Positions 8,882-17,354 of a stretch of DNA of 64,000 nt are shown here, piece after piece. Under the pieces are notes generated by a model, which did no database searches, was not told the origin of the DNA, and saw only the letters and a list, made by a program, of their open reading frames with translations. Source of the stretch: CAVYUC01 sp963783085 (GTDB taxonomy: Bacteria > Bacteroidota > Bacteroidia > Bacteroidales > Prolixibacteraceae); contig CAWAMJ010000008.1 of assembly GCA_963783085.1 (NCBI GenBank), positions 1-64,000 on the forward strand, written 5' to 3'. Every line of letters starts with the position of its first letter. Within the stretch, counting starts at the first letter, position 1. Both the position numbers and the translations under genes were made by a program.

Positions 8882-9002
8882 AATTATTAACGGTAAAGGT
8901 AAAGTCTTTCCTAATCGACATCAACGACCAAATATATAACAATACCAACTGTTCAAGCAGAAAAGCAACAGGACAATTTTTATTTTCTCCAGTGATTCTT
9001 CA

Positions 9003-9443
9003 TTGAAGGATACTAAATTCTTTGATGTTTTGGTTGGTTATTTCCGTTCAAGTGGCTTTTATCAATTGTATGAATCTCTTGAGGATATTGACAAAATCAG
9101 AATCCTGGTTGGGCTAAACGTTGATAAGCAGGCTTACGAAATAATGCAAATCAACGAGGAAAATGGTACTATTGATTTTGAATCCCATCAGCGAACGAAA
9201 AACCTTTTCCAAAAAAATCTGATTAATGAAATTGAAGAATCAAGGGAGAACGACCAACAGTTAGAAATCGGTGTCCGTAAATTTGTTGAGTTTCTTCAAA
9301 AAAACTGTGTTGACCAAACCCTGCCAAAAGCACAACTTGGCAATGGTAAAAAGTTAGAGATTAGGGCAGTTGTTGACCCCATGAAAGTGTTGCACATTCT
9401 TCAAAATAACATTCGCTCAACAGTGTTTGAAAACCATCGATAA
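9003..9443 (+). pseudogene. Truncated PLD-domain helicase (N-terminal fragment)
   Basis: The frame is open from 8940 and has only a TTG near 9003. The 146 residues (FFDVLVGYFRSSGFYQL, then IRILVGLNVDKQAYEI and KKLEIRAVVD) resemble the N-terminal phospholipase-D-like domain of large SNF2/DEAD-type helicases found in mobile or defence islands. The HKD catalytic motif and all helicase motifs are missing. Coding resemblance stops abruptly after LEIRA. It is a decaying relic next to a broken RhuM gene. Confidence 0.55.
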
Positions 9444-9500
9444 CGTAAATGGCTATTTAAAGCGAGAAGTAATTCTATCAGGCTACCTGATTAAATAGAA

Positions 9501-9814
9501 ATGGAAGAAAAACGAAATATCATCATTTACAATACCGCCGACGGTAAAGCTAAAGTATCGCTTTACGCCAAAGGCGGTAAGGTATGGATGAACCAAAACC
9601 AACTGGCCGAACTTTTTGCCACCTCAAAACAAAATATTAGCAGCACACATTAACATAGCTGAATGAAGGTGAATTAAGCACAAGTCAGTTTTAAGGAATT
9701 ACTTGACAACTGCCGCCGATGGGAAAGATTATAACGTTACTTTTTATTCGCTCGAAATGATTCTGGCCACCCGGTACGCAACAATGTAGAAACGTTAGAT
9801 AGTCCAGCTGTTAG
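9501..9814 (+). pseudogene. Broken RhuM-family gene
   Basis: ATG at 9501 opens a frame reading MEEKRNIIIYNTADGKAK and then WMNQNQLAELFATSKQNIS, the N-terminus of RhuM/virulence-RhuM proteins, but a TAA falls at 9651. Later pieces in other frames continue the family: NEGELSTSQ, NYLTTAADGKDYNVTFYSL and RVRNNVETLD. At least three frame changes are needed to join them, so the gene is dead. RhuM genes are typical accessory genes of genomic islands. Beyond 9814 I see no further recognisable coding sequence up to the helicase end at 9943. Confidence 0.7.
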
Positions 9815-9942
9815 GAAAAGAAGAGGCATCGCATTATCTTTTACCTTGCCTGCCCGAAATAACATGGAAATTGGAAACCTTTATTAGTCAATGAAAAACC
9901 GGTTAATATTAATCTCGAAAAAAGGAACGGTTTTTCACTCCG

Positions 9943-11724
9943 CTAACCATACAATTCCTCGAGCTCCAGCTTTTTTATCCTCGATTGGATTGCTCCCCTA
10001 CTTCTGCCAAAATGTTTGGCCATATCTTTTATATGAACTCCTTCGCAATACATTACTGTCAGCTCATCATCAAGTTCCGTTGTCCAGCGTTTATAGGCAC
10101 CCTTGTACTTCATCCTGATTTTCTCATAAGGATATGCATCCGCCGTCGGTTTTTCAACTTCCGGTTCTGCATTAACCAATAATGTTGAAGGTGTCGTTTT
10201 CTCCTCTGTTTTTACACGCATCACATGAATTTGCCGGGACTTTGGGAAATCATCCGGCATTATTGTCACCGGAATATAAATACTGCTCCTGGTACGGGTA
10301 ATTGCTACATAAAGCAAATTTATTTCTTCATTGATTTGCGAAACGTTAAGGTTTTCTTCCTTAATATCAGTTTTCAGTTTTATGATTTGTTCTTCTGTAA
10401 TAAAATCATTTACCAGTTGTATGGCATCATATTCCATTCCTTTACTGCGGTGCACAGTTGAGAAAATCATTTCAGCATTTTCTTTATTGTCATCTTTGAT
10501 ATGCTTTTCCTTAATAGCCCTAATAATTCCGGGGATTTCATTCCCATATTCATTTACAATATCCACCATCATGCCCAATTGAACATCCTCAGTCTTTTTA
10601 ATATAATCTTCCAGTTCTTCAATGTCCCTCATTTCCTTTATCAGCTTGTCTTTAATTAACCGGTGATTGTTGTTGTAAAGATTCAAAACATCATAGAGCG
10701 ATGCACCGTCGTCGGCATAAGTATAAGATTGAATATTTCCTTCAAAATAAATGGCATTCACCTTCTTCTTTTCCATTACATACTCGATGGCTTTTAGCAG
10801 AAGTCCCAGATTCGTTCGTGCTATTACCGCCTTCGATTTTATTTCTCCCGGTTTTGCATTTCCTGTAATTGCAAAAGGAGCTTCAGTGCCAATATGCTTT
10901 TTCAATGTCAAAACTTCCATAGCCAGGTTTGCTATATCCTGGCTAAAACGGAAACTGGTGGAAAGATAATAATCCTTGAAATCTGCCTTTTCGAGTGAAT
11001 TAACGGCAAAGCGCCATCCGTAAATTTGCTGGTGCGTGTCGCCCACAATTACCTTTACCGCCTTTTGCTTAAAAAATACATCCAGCATAGCGGGTGAAGC
11101 ATCCTGTCCCTCATCAAATAAAATGTAATCGTAATTTAACACCGGATTCGAAAGTTGAAATTTCTTCAGGTAAAAATCATGGGTCACCTCAATTTCACCT
11201 TTATCCATTTTGCTTAATAATACCCTCGTTTGTTTTTCTATATATTCGTAAAGTGCAGAAACAAAACTCCTGGCTTTTGCATCATGAACCGTGTCCAGGT
11301 AATTTAGCTCTTGAATCCGTTGTGCGTCGCTGTTACAAAAAAAGGAGATAAATTTGATGATATGCCTTGCCACAATGTATTCGGCGTGCTTTTCGCCATT
11401 ACCCTGCAACCCTAGAAGCATAGCCACCTCATAAGGCTTGTAATCCGATTTCTTTACCCTGTAATTGTTTTGTCGTACAACATGCCTGTGTGCAAGAGAA
11501 TGGGCTGTTTCAACCTTCACGTTGGTCATTTTTCTTTCCAAAAACTTCCGGGAAGCCTCCAGCTTAACCGATCTGTTAAAAGCAAGATATAAAATCCTGC
11601 TCGATTTCGGCCGGGCACCAGCGTATTCGATAATTGTAGTTGTTTTTCCCGAACCGGCCACAGCATTAATCTTGCAATTACCAGTCGATTGAATTATTTT
11701 CTTTTGTTCTTCGGTAAGTTCCAT
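9943..11724 (-). CDS. UvrD-like superfamily 1 helicase with C-terminal HTH domain
   Basis: A 593-residue protein. Walker A is AVAGSGKTTT (about residues 21-30), Walker B is DEGQDASP, motif III is GDTHQQIYGWR, and the late motifs are STVHRSKGMEYD and LLYVAITRTRS. These features and the compact length resemble FBH1/UvrD-type helicases that unwind DNA in repair or recombination. The last 50 residues (RWTTELDDELTVMYCEG, then MAKHFGRSRGAIQSRI) form a Myb/SANT- or resolvase-like helix-turn-helix not found in standard UvrD. It stands alone between decayed genes and a SNF2 helicase. A defence or repair role is inference. Confidence 0.82.
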   Translation of the reverse strand: MELTEEQKKIIQSTGNCKINAVAGSGKTTTIIEYAGARPKSSRILYLAFNRSVKLEASRKFLERKMTNVKVETAHSLAHRHVVRQNNYRVKKSDYKPYEVAMLLGLQGNGEKHAEYIVARHIIKFISFFCNSDAQRIQELNYLDTVHDAKARSFVSALYEYIEKQTRVLLSKMDKGEIEVTHDFYLKKFQLSNPVLNYDYILFDEGQDASPAMLDVFFKQKAVKVIVGDTHQQIYGWRFAVNSLEKADFKDYYLSTSFRFSQDIANLAMEVLTLKKHIGTEAPFAITGNAKPGEIKSKAVIARTNLGLLLKAIEYVMEKKKVNAIYFEGNIQSYTYADDGASLYDVLNLYNNNHRLIKDKLIKEMRDIEELEDYIKKTEDVQLGMMVDIVNEYGNEIPGIIRAIKEKHIKDDNKENAEMIFSTVHRSKGMEYDAIQLVNDFITEEQIIKLKTDIKEENLNVSQINEEINLLYVAITRTRSSIYIPVTIMPDDFPKSRQIHVMRVKTEEKTTPSTLLVNAEPEVEKPTADAYPYEKIRMKYKGAYKRWTTELDDELTVMYCEGVHIKDMAKHFGRSRGAIQSRIKKLELEELYG

Positions 11725-12033
11725 TGCGAATATGCACGAGCTTTTAAGATTGATTATTCTGCATTGTTACTTTATTTGATTTCCAACTTCCTGAAATAAT
11801 TACAGATGGAACATAACTTTTTCATTCTAATGGTAAATAATCGATTTCATTGTTCGTTCAGCACCTAAAATTATCGATTATTTGATAAAGAGGTACCAAA
11901 TACAAACGAAATCATCGGAAGAAAGACCCACATCCCTACTCCTTCCGTTACCTGTTTTTGTCACACCTGCCTGCCGTCCGTCAGTTCAGACAGCATGCAC
12001 ATATAGTAGTTGGCGGAAACTGGAAGGGTATTG
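11725..12033. other. Gene-free spacer between two helicase genes
   Basis: About 309 bp upstream of the UvrD-like gene and downstream of the SNF2 gene. The short plus-strand frames here have no family resemblance. A stretch near 11970-11995 (CCTGCCTGCCGTCCGTCAG) looks like part of a dispersed repeat, but no partner copy is in the window. I see no clear promoter. Confidence 0.4.
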
Positions 12034-15000
12034 TTACGAAAACAGCGCGGCGATATCGTTTTTGTTGAGTTTTTTCAGAATGCTTTCATCGGTTTGAATG
12101 ATGTCGCCGGCAATTTTTTTCTTTTTGTTTTGAAGGACAATGATTTTCTCCTCCACCGTATTTTTGCAAATCATGCGGTAGGCAAATACTTTTTTATCCT
12201 GCCCAATGCGGTGGCAACGGTCAATGGCCTGGTTTTCAACAGCAGGATTCCACCACGGGTCGACAATATAAACGTAGTCGGCGGCGGTTAAATTCAATCC
12301 GGTTCCCCCTGCTTTTAAACTGATGAGAAACACGCGCAGATTATCGTTTTCCTGAAAATGGTTGACCGACTGTTCGCGCTGCTGACTGCTGCACTGTCCG
12401 TCGAGGTACTCGTATTCGATGTTCAGTTTTGCCAGCTCGTCTTTTATTAATCCGAGCATTTTCACAAACTGTGAAAAAACCAGAAGTTTATGTTTGCCGG
12501 TTTTATTGGTGATGTGCCGCACAATTTCCCTGATTTTCACCGACTGGGTTTCGTTTATTTCGTCGGAATTCAGAAGCACGGGCGAATCGCAAATCTGGCG
12601 CAAACGAGTTAACGCTTCCAGCACCATCATTTTTGATTTTCCAATTCCGTCGGCCTCAATTTTTTTGAGTACCTGGTTGCGGTATTCGTTGCGGTAAGCA
12701 TCGTAAACCCGGCGCTGTTCGTTTTCCATTTCGCAATAAATAATGTCCTCGGTTTTATCGGGCAACTCCGACGCCACTTTTTCTTTGGTGCGTCGCAAAA
12801 TAAAGGGGTTGATCACTTTGTTGAGCTCGCTGGCAATTACCTCGTTTCCATCTTTATCGATAGGCGTTGAATAATTTTCCCTGAATTTTTGTGCGCCGCC
12901 AAAAAATCCGCGGTTAACGTAACTCATTTGCGCAAACAGATCGAAGGTGCCGTTTTCAATGGGCGTTCCGGTTAGTGCGATTTTATTCCGCGCATTTATC
13001 AAACAAGCCGCTTTGTAGCGGTGGGATAACGGATTTTTTATGGCCTGCGATTCGTCGAGAACCGCATAATTAAACCGGTATTTTCGAAGCGTTTCAATGT
13101 CGCGGAGCAAAATTCCGTAAGTGGTAAAAACAAGATCGTAATGTTTGAAATCCGCCGTACTTTTTTCACGGTCGATGCCATAATAATAGTGCGCTTTCAA
13201 TTTTGGGGCGAACTTTTTCAACTCGTTTTCCCAGTTAAAAAGTAATGTGGTAGGCACAACAATTATGCTTGTGCCACTGTTTTTATTGGCCTGAAGCTGC
13301 AAAAAGGAAAGCACCTGCACTGTTTTCCCCAGGCCCATGTCGTCGGCCAGAATACCGCCCCATTGCATCTCGTCCAGAAAGTTCAGCCAGTTTAACCCCT
13401 CTTTCTGGTAGTGCCGCAAACTGGCTTTTATTTGTTTCGGAACCTCCGTTTTTTCGATGTTGGTGAAGGTTTTCAAACGTTGTCTTTTTTCGGTAATTTC
13501 CTGTAAAATCGTGGTATCATCGAGGTTGTCGAACAAATCGTCAATTACCGAAAACCGGAGTTTCGATATCTCCAGTTTATCCTGGTTAATTTCCCCGTTT
13601 CTGAAAAATTTTTCTAGCTTGTGAAACCACTCCGAAGGCAACACGCCCACCGAACCATCTTTCAACTGGATATAGCGTTGCTGGTTCAGCACTGCTTTTT
13701 TTATGTCGCTTAATGTAACGCGGTTGTTGCCAAAACTCACCGAAATATCCACCTCAAACCAGTCTTGCCCCGACGAAACCGAAGTGCTGATTTTGCCTTT
13801 GTAGGGCGAATATTTAAAATTCTTCAAATCTTTCAATCCAAAAACCTCGATGTTTTCGGCCTGCAGTTGATCGAAGAATTTATAAAACCACATGTTTTTT
13901 GTGAAATCGGAGTAATGCAGGTAGAAAATTTTCCTGCTTTTTTGCGATTCAAAATCGGGGTGCAATTCGGCTATCGACTCCAGAAAATCGTCTTCGAGTT
14001 CGAAGTTTCGCTGGTATTCGGTAATTACATCGCCGTTTTTTACCAGAATATTTCCGGTGGTGCTTAAAACTGCCGAAACATGGTGGTCGTATTCAACGCG
14101 GGGGGTAAAAACAACAAATTCATTTTTCTCGGAAAGGAAAAGTTGTTTTTTGTGAAAATCGAGTTCCACCAATTCGCTCGTGAATGTGCCTGTCTGATAG
14201 TTTATTTTGAAATTTCTTGACAGCGGCTCCAGTACGTTTTTAAAAAATTCGTCTTTGAAATCAGCCACCATTTTTATGTTTTCCGGGAATTCGGAAATAA
14301 CCTGCGCCACTTTCAGGCTTTTTACAAAATAGAACGTGTTTCCCTTCCCAAAAACATAGTTGTCGGCAGGTTCCGATGTGGTAATTTTAGGTTTCACCAA
14401 TTCTTCGCCTATTTTAATTTTCATGGTGAGGGATAAAAATCCGTTGTTGTTTGCCACTTCAAAATTTACATCAACAGGCTCGGGTGAAAGTGTTATTTCA
14501 ACCAAATCTTTTTTCCTGATTTGGGTTGCACTTCTTGTCAGTCCGTAAACAAACCGTTCATTTAGCAGCAGGTTAAAAGCTGTTTTCATCAATTGAAAAT
14601 CATTCCCCTCGATGTTGTCAATTTCTTTGATTATCTGTAAAAGTTTTGAAGTGTTTTCGTTTTTTTCAATGAGGAATTTCCCTTCCAATACTTCAGTGTA
14701 TTCACCAATATGAGTTGCCAGTTTTGTATTATCGTTCCTGCTTGTTTTGCCAACAATGGGCACTATTTGGTAACGATTATTATGGTAACCATCGTCATAA
14801 TCGTTGTAGTAGTTGTGACTCTTGCCTAAAATCCCGTAACCTTTTTTTATTATGAACCCCACTTCCCGCTTTTCTGTTTTTTGGGAAAATTTGTCGGGCA
14901 ATAATTCATCATTGTTTAACTTTTCAAGCAATGCAGAAACCTGGCTATCGCTGTTTTCTTTTACCGGGAGCAAGCCCTCCCCTTTTTTTGAGGGGTAGAA

Positions 15001-15798
15001 CATCAATCCTTTTTGTTCGGTAAAAATGTAGGTAAAATATTCGTTGAAGTCGGTATTTTCGGAAAGCCCGAACCGGTTTAATTTTTCTTTTTCTGCTTCC
15101 AGAACCCTCCCGCTAAACACTTCATCCAAAAAATTTGGCGCTGGCGAACTGGCAATCATGTTCAGGCACTGTGCTTCGGTTAACGTTAATTTTGACGCTT
15201 TTGTTGCCTGCGGAGATGTTACAAACACCTCCCCATTTTCCCTGAAGAATTTTACATTGGTATCGTCATTGACAGCTTTAAAAGTGACAGCATTTTTTGT
15301 TATTTCAACCGATTCGAAAATAATGGAATTGTAACGGTACATCAATTGCGACAGAACCTGTGAAGAAATATTTTTCTTGATAAAGTCGAAACTGATGTGC
15401 TGATATTCAGGAATTTCAAAACCCATTGTTCCGGGAGTTCTGGTAGCTGCCGGCAACGGGATTTGCGCCTGATTTTGAATTCGCAACTGCGTATAGTCAT
15501 CCAAATTATCAGACACAAAAAGCAACGCTGCCACAGTGTGTTTGCATACGCTTCCCCAATCGAACGGGCAGGTGCAACTGGTTTGGATATCGCGGTTTTT
15601 TGCCCCTCTCACCATCACCTGATATCTGGTTGACCCGATTACGGTAAAACGCCAGGTATCGGTTTTTTCCATGTAATCATTAAAGATCACTTTTCCGGCA
15701 TCGTACAAATTTTTTCCGCGGCTGGCTACATTGCCCGATGTATAAAAATTGATGTGCCTTTGTATGTAATCTTCTGTTAAATGATGGCCGTTACTCAT
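12034..15798 (-). CDS. SNF2-family helicase with N-terminal SWIM zinc finger
   Basis: A 1254-residue protein. Residues 1-130 include a SWIM zinc finger (SCTCPFDWGSVCKHT; CxCx8CxH). The middle half is a less conserved SNF2-associated region. The ATPase core begins near residue 790 with Walker A DDMGLGKTVQ (about 820) and the DExx box DESQAIKN. The C-terminal lobe has GGTGLNLTAADYV and CHRIGQDKKV near 1195. Bacterial SWIM-SNF2 proteins translocate on double-stranded DNA and may remodel protein-DNA complexes, but their targets are largely unknown. The length is normal for the Bacteroidota form. Transcribed alone, with about 113 bp upstream to the next gene. Confidence 0.9.
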   Translation of the reverse strand: MSNGHHLTEDYIQRHINFYTSGNVASRGKNLYDAGKVIFNDYMEKTDTWRFTVIGSTRYQVMVRGAKNRDIQTSCTCPFDWGSVCKHTVAALLFVSDNLDDYTQLRIQNQAQIPLPAATRTPGTMGFEIPEYQHISFDFIKKNISSQVLSQLMYRYNSIIFESVEITKNAVTFKAVNDDTNVKFFRENGEVFVTSPQATKASKLTLTEAQCLNMIASSPAPNFLDEVFSGRVLEAEKEKLNRFGLSENTDFNEYFTYIFTEQKGLMFYPSKKGEGLLPVKENSDSQVSALLEKLNNDELLPDKFSQKTEKREVGFIIKKGYGILGKSHNYYNDYDDGYHNNRYQIVPIVGKTSRNDNTKLATHIGEYTEVLEGKFLIEKNENTSKLLQIIKEIDNIEGNDFQLMKTAFNLLLNERFVYGLTRSATQIRKKDLVEITLSPEPVDVNFEVANNNGFLSLTMKIKIGEELVKPKITTSEPADNYVFGKGNTFYFVKSLKVAQVISEFPENIKMVADFKDEFFKNVLEPLSRNFKINYQTGTFTSELVELDFHKKQLFLSEKNEFVVFTPRVEYDHHVSAVLSTTGNILVKNGDVITEYQRNFELEDDFLESIAELHPDFESQKSRKIFYLHYSDFTKNMWFYKFFDQLQAENIEVFGLKDLKNFKYSPYKGKISTSVSSGQDWFEVDISVSFGNNRVTLSDIKKAVLNQQRYIQLKDGSVGVLPSEWFHKLEKFFRNGEINQDKLEISKLRFSVIDDLFDNLDDTTILQEITEKRQRLKTFTNIEKTEVPKQIKASLRHYQKEGLNWLNFLDEMQWGGILADDMGLGKTVQVLSFLQLQANKNSGTSIIVVPTTLLFNWENELKKFAPKLKAHYYYGIDREKSTADFKHYDLVFTTYGILLRDIETLRKYRFNYAVLDESQAIKNPLSHRYKAACLINARNKIALTGTPIENGTFDLFAQMSYVNRGFFGGAQKFRENYSTPIDKDGNEVIASELNKVINPFILRRTKEKVASELPDKTEDIIYCEMENEQRRVYDAYRNEYRNQVLKKIEADGIGKSKMMVLEALTRLRQICDSPVLLNSDEINETQSVKIREIVRHITNKTGKHKLLVFSQFVKMLGLIKDELAKLNIEYEYLDGQCSSQQREQSVNHFQENDNLRVFLISLKAGGTGLNLTAADYVYIVDPWWNPAVENQAIDRCHRIGQDKKVFAYRMICKNTVEEKIIVLQNKKKKIAGDIIQTDESILKKLNKNDIAALFS

Positions 15799-15911
15799 TT
15801 AATAACTGTTCTTTAAATTCAACTTCCAATTATAATTCTTTCCTGTTTTACAACAAAGAAATCAATCCGTATCTTATCAGGTTTTTGTTAACCATATTAC
15901 AGGTTTCAGAA

Positions 15912-16949
15912 TTACTCCTTCCAGTCCGCTATAAAAATGTTAGTGTCCCGTGTGCCCTGGTTGTTCCGGTTCGAGGAGAAGACCAGTTTTTTGCCGTCGG
16001 GCGAAAACATAGGAAAGGCATTGAAGATGCTTTCGGTGGTGATTTGTTCGAGGCCGGTCCCATCGAAGTTCACCATAAACAACTGGAAGTCGAATCCCCG
16101 CTGAGACTGGTGGTTGCTCGAGAAAATAATCTTTTTCCCCGAAGGGTGGAAAAACGGCGCCCAGTTTGCTTTTCCGAGTCGGGTCACCTGTTTCAGGCCG
16201 CTTCCATCGGCGTTGCACACATACACTTCCATTTCGGTTGGCGCTACCAGCCCCCGGGCCAGAAATTTTTTATATTCTGCTATTTCCTCCGGAGTTTTTG
16301 GCCTCGATGCCCGGAACACTAATTTTTTTCCGTCCGGTGAGAAAAATGCGCCGCCATCATATCCGAGTCCTGTGGTGATTTGCGTTTGGTTAGTTCCGTC
16401 CAAATTCATGGTCCAGAGTTCCAGATCGCCGCTACGGTCGCTGGTGAATACGATTTTGTCGCCTGTGGGCGAGATTGTCGCTTCTGCATCGTAGCCCGGA
16501 GAATCAGTCAGTTGCTTTACAATATTTCCGTTTAAATCAGCTACATAAATATCATACGAATCGTATACGGGCCATAAATAAGTGCCTTCAACGGTCGGAA
16601 CTTCAGGACACTCTTTTCCTGCCTGATGGGTTGATGCATAAAGTATTTGATCGTTCCCCGGCAGAAAATAGCTGCAGGTTGTTCGTCCGTATCCGGTGCT
16701 GACTAAATCCGGCTTCCGGGTGCTGTCTTTTAATGTTGCCGCAATATTCATGTTGAAAATCTGGTCGCATTCCAGGCCCCAGTCCGGATTGTTACTTTGA
16801 AACGAAAGATTTTTACCATCAAAGCTGAAATAGGCTTCAGCATTATCGCCACCCCAGGTCAACTGCCGGATGTTTTCCAAATGAGGTTCCTGTCCGTATG
16901 CGGACCAAAACCCGGTTAAAAAAAGAATGAATGTGATTTTACTTCTCAT
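15912..16949 (-). CDS. Periplasmic TolB-like WD40/PD40 beta-propeller protein
   Basis: A 345-residue protein with an N-terminal signal peptide (FILFLTGFWSAYGQ) and at least five PD40 repeats, recognisable as FSPDGKKLVF, ISPTGDKIVFTSDRSG and similar blades. It resembles the propeller of TolB but lacks the TolB N-terminal domain, so it is probably a stand-alone propeller for protein or glycan interaction in the periplasm. No catalytic motif is visible. It sits beside the carbohydrate cluster on the same strand, but the broken amidohydrolase gene lies between them. Confidence 0.85.
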   Translation of the reverse strand: MRSKITFILFLTGFWSAYGQEPHLENIRQLTWGGDNAEAYFSFDGKNLSFQSNNPDWGLECDQIFNMNIAATLKDSTRKPDLVSTGYGRTTCSYFLPGNDQILYASTHQAGKECPEVPTVEGTYLWPVYDSYDIYVADLNGNIVKQLTDSPGYDAEATISPTGDKIVFTSDRSGDLELWTMNLDGTNQTQITTGLGYDGGAFFSPDGKKLVFRASRPKTPEEIAEYKKFLARGLVAPTEMEVYVCNADGSGLKQVTRLGKANWAPFFHPSGKKIIFSSNHQSQRGFDFQLFMVNFDGTGLEQITTESIFNAFPMFSPDGKKLVFSSNRNNQGTRDTNIFIADWKE

Positions 16950-17063
16950 AACTGTAAAACATCAATTTGATTCAATAGTTTGTAATTCATTTTTGATGCG
17001 GAAGAATGGTTTTGGTGATTTTTGCTTAATTTGTTCAATTGTATCGAGTATATGAGTTATCAA

Positions 17064-17309
17064 ATGAAACGAAACAAAAACAGATTTCTATACCAGCTTG
17101 TTCTTTTATTAACGTCTTTTCTTTTGCTGTCATCGTCGGAAAAACAATCACAACCAGCTGCTGATTTGATCATCTGGAACGGAAAGGTAGTTACCGCCGA
17201 TAAAAAATTTACCATTGCCGGGGCGCTTGTCGTTATAGGAGATAAAATAATTGCAGTGGGAACAAACGACGATGTGTTAAAATTCGCCGGTCGACAGAAA
17301 GGGAAATAA
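17064..17309 (+). pseudogene. Amidohydrolase N-terminal fragment
   Basis: From ATG 17064 the frame has a signal-like helix (FLYQLVLLLTSFLLLSS) followed by ADLIIWNGKVVTADKKFTIA and KIIAVGTNDDVLKFAG. This is the N-terminal beta domain of YtcJ-like amidohydrolases (about 550 residues). The frame ends at 17309, before the metal-binding HxH, and the following sequence does not continue the family. It is a deletion remnant squeezed between two convergent genes. Confidence 0.65.
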
Positions 17310-17354
17310 GAGGTTTGGAAACCATTGCACCCGAAATGCGCCGGACATTTTTAA

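Noticed and set aside
9815..9942. Possible continuation of coding sequence after the RhuM relic
   Set aside because: Fragments such as LGKEEASHYLLP could be coding, but no family could be assigned and no frame is long.
11882..12097. Frames in the spacer between the two helicase genes
   Set aside because: Low-complexity peptides and overlap with the end of the SNF2 gene; no recognisable motif.
13269..13466. Short plus-strand frame over the SNF2 gene
   Set aside because: Shadow of the ATPase core on the other strand.
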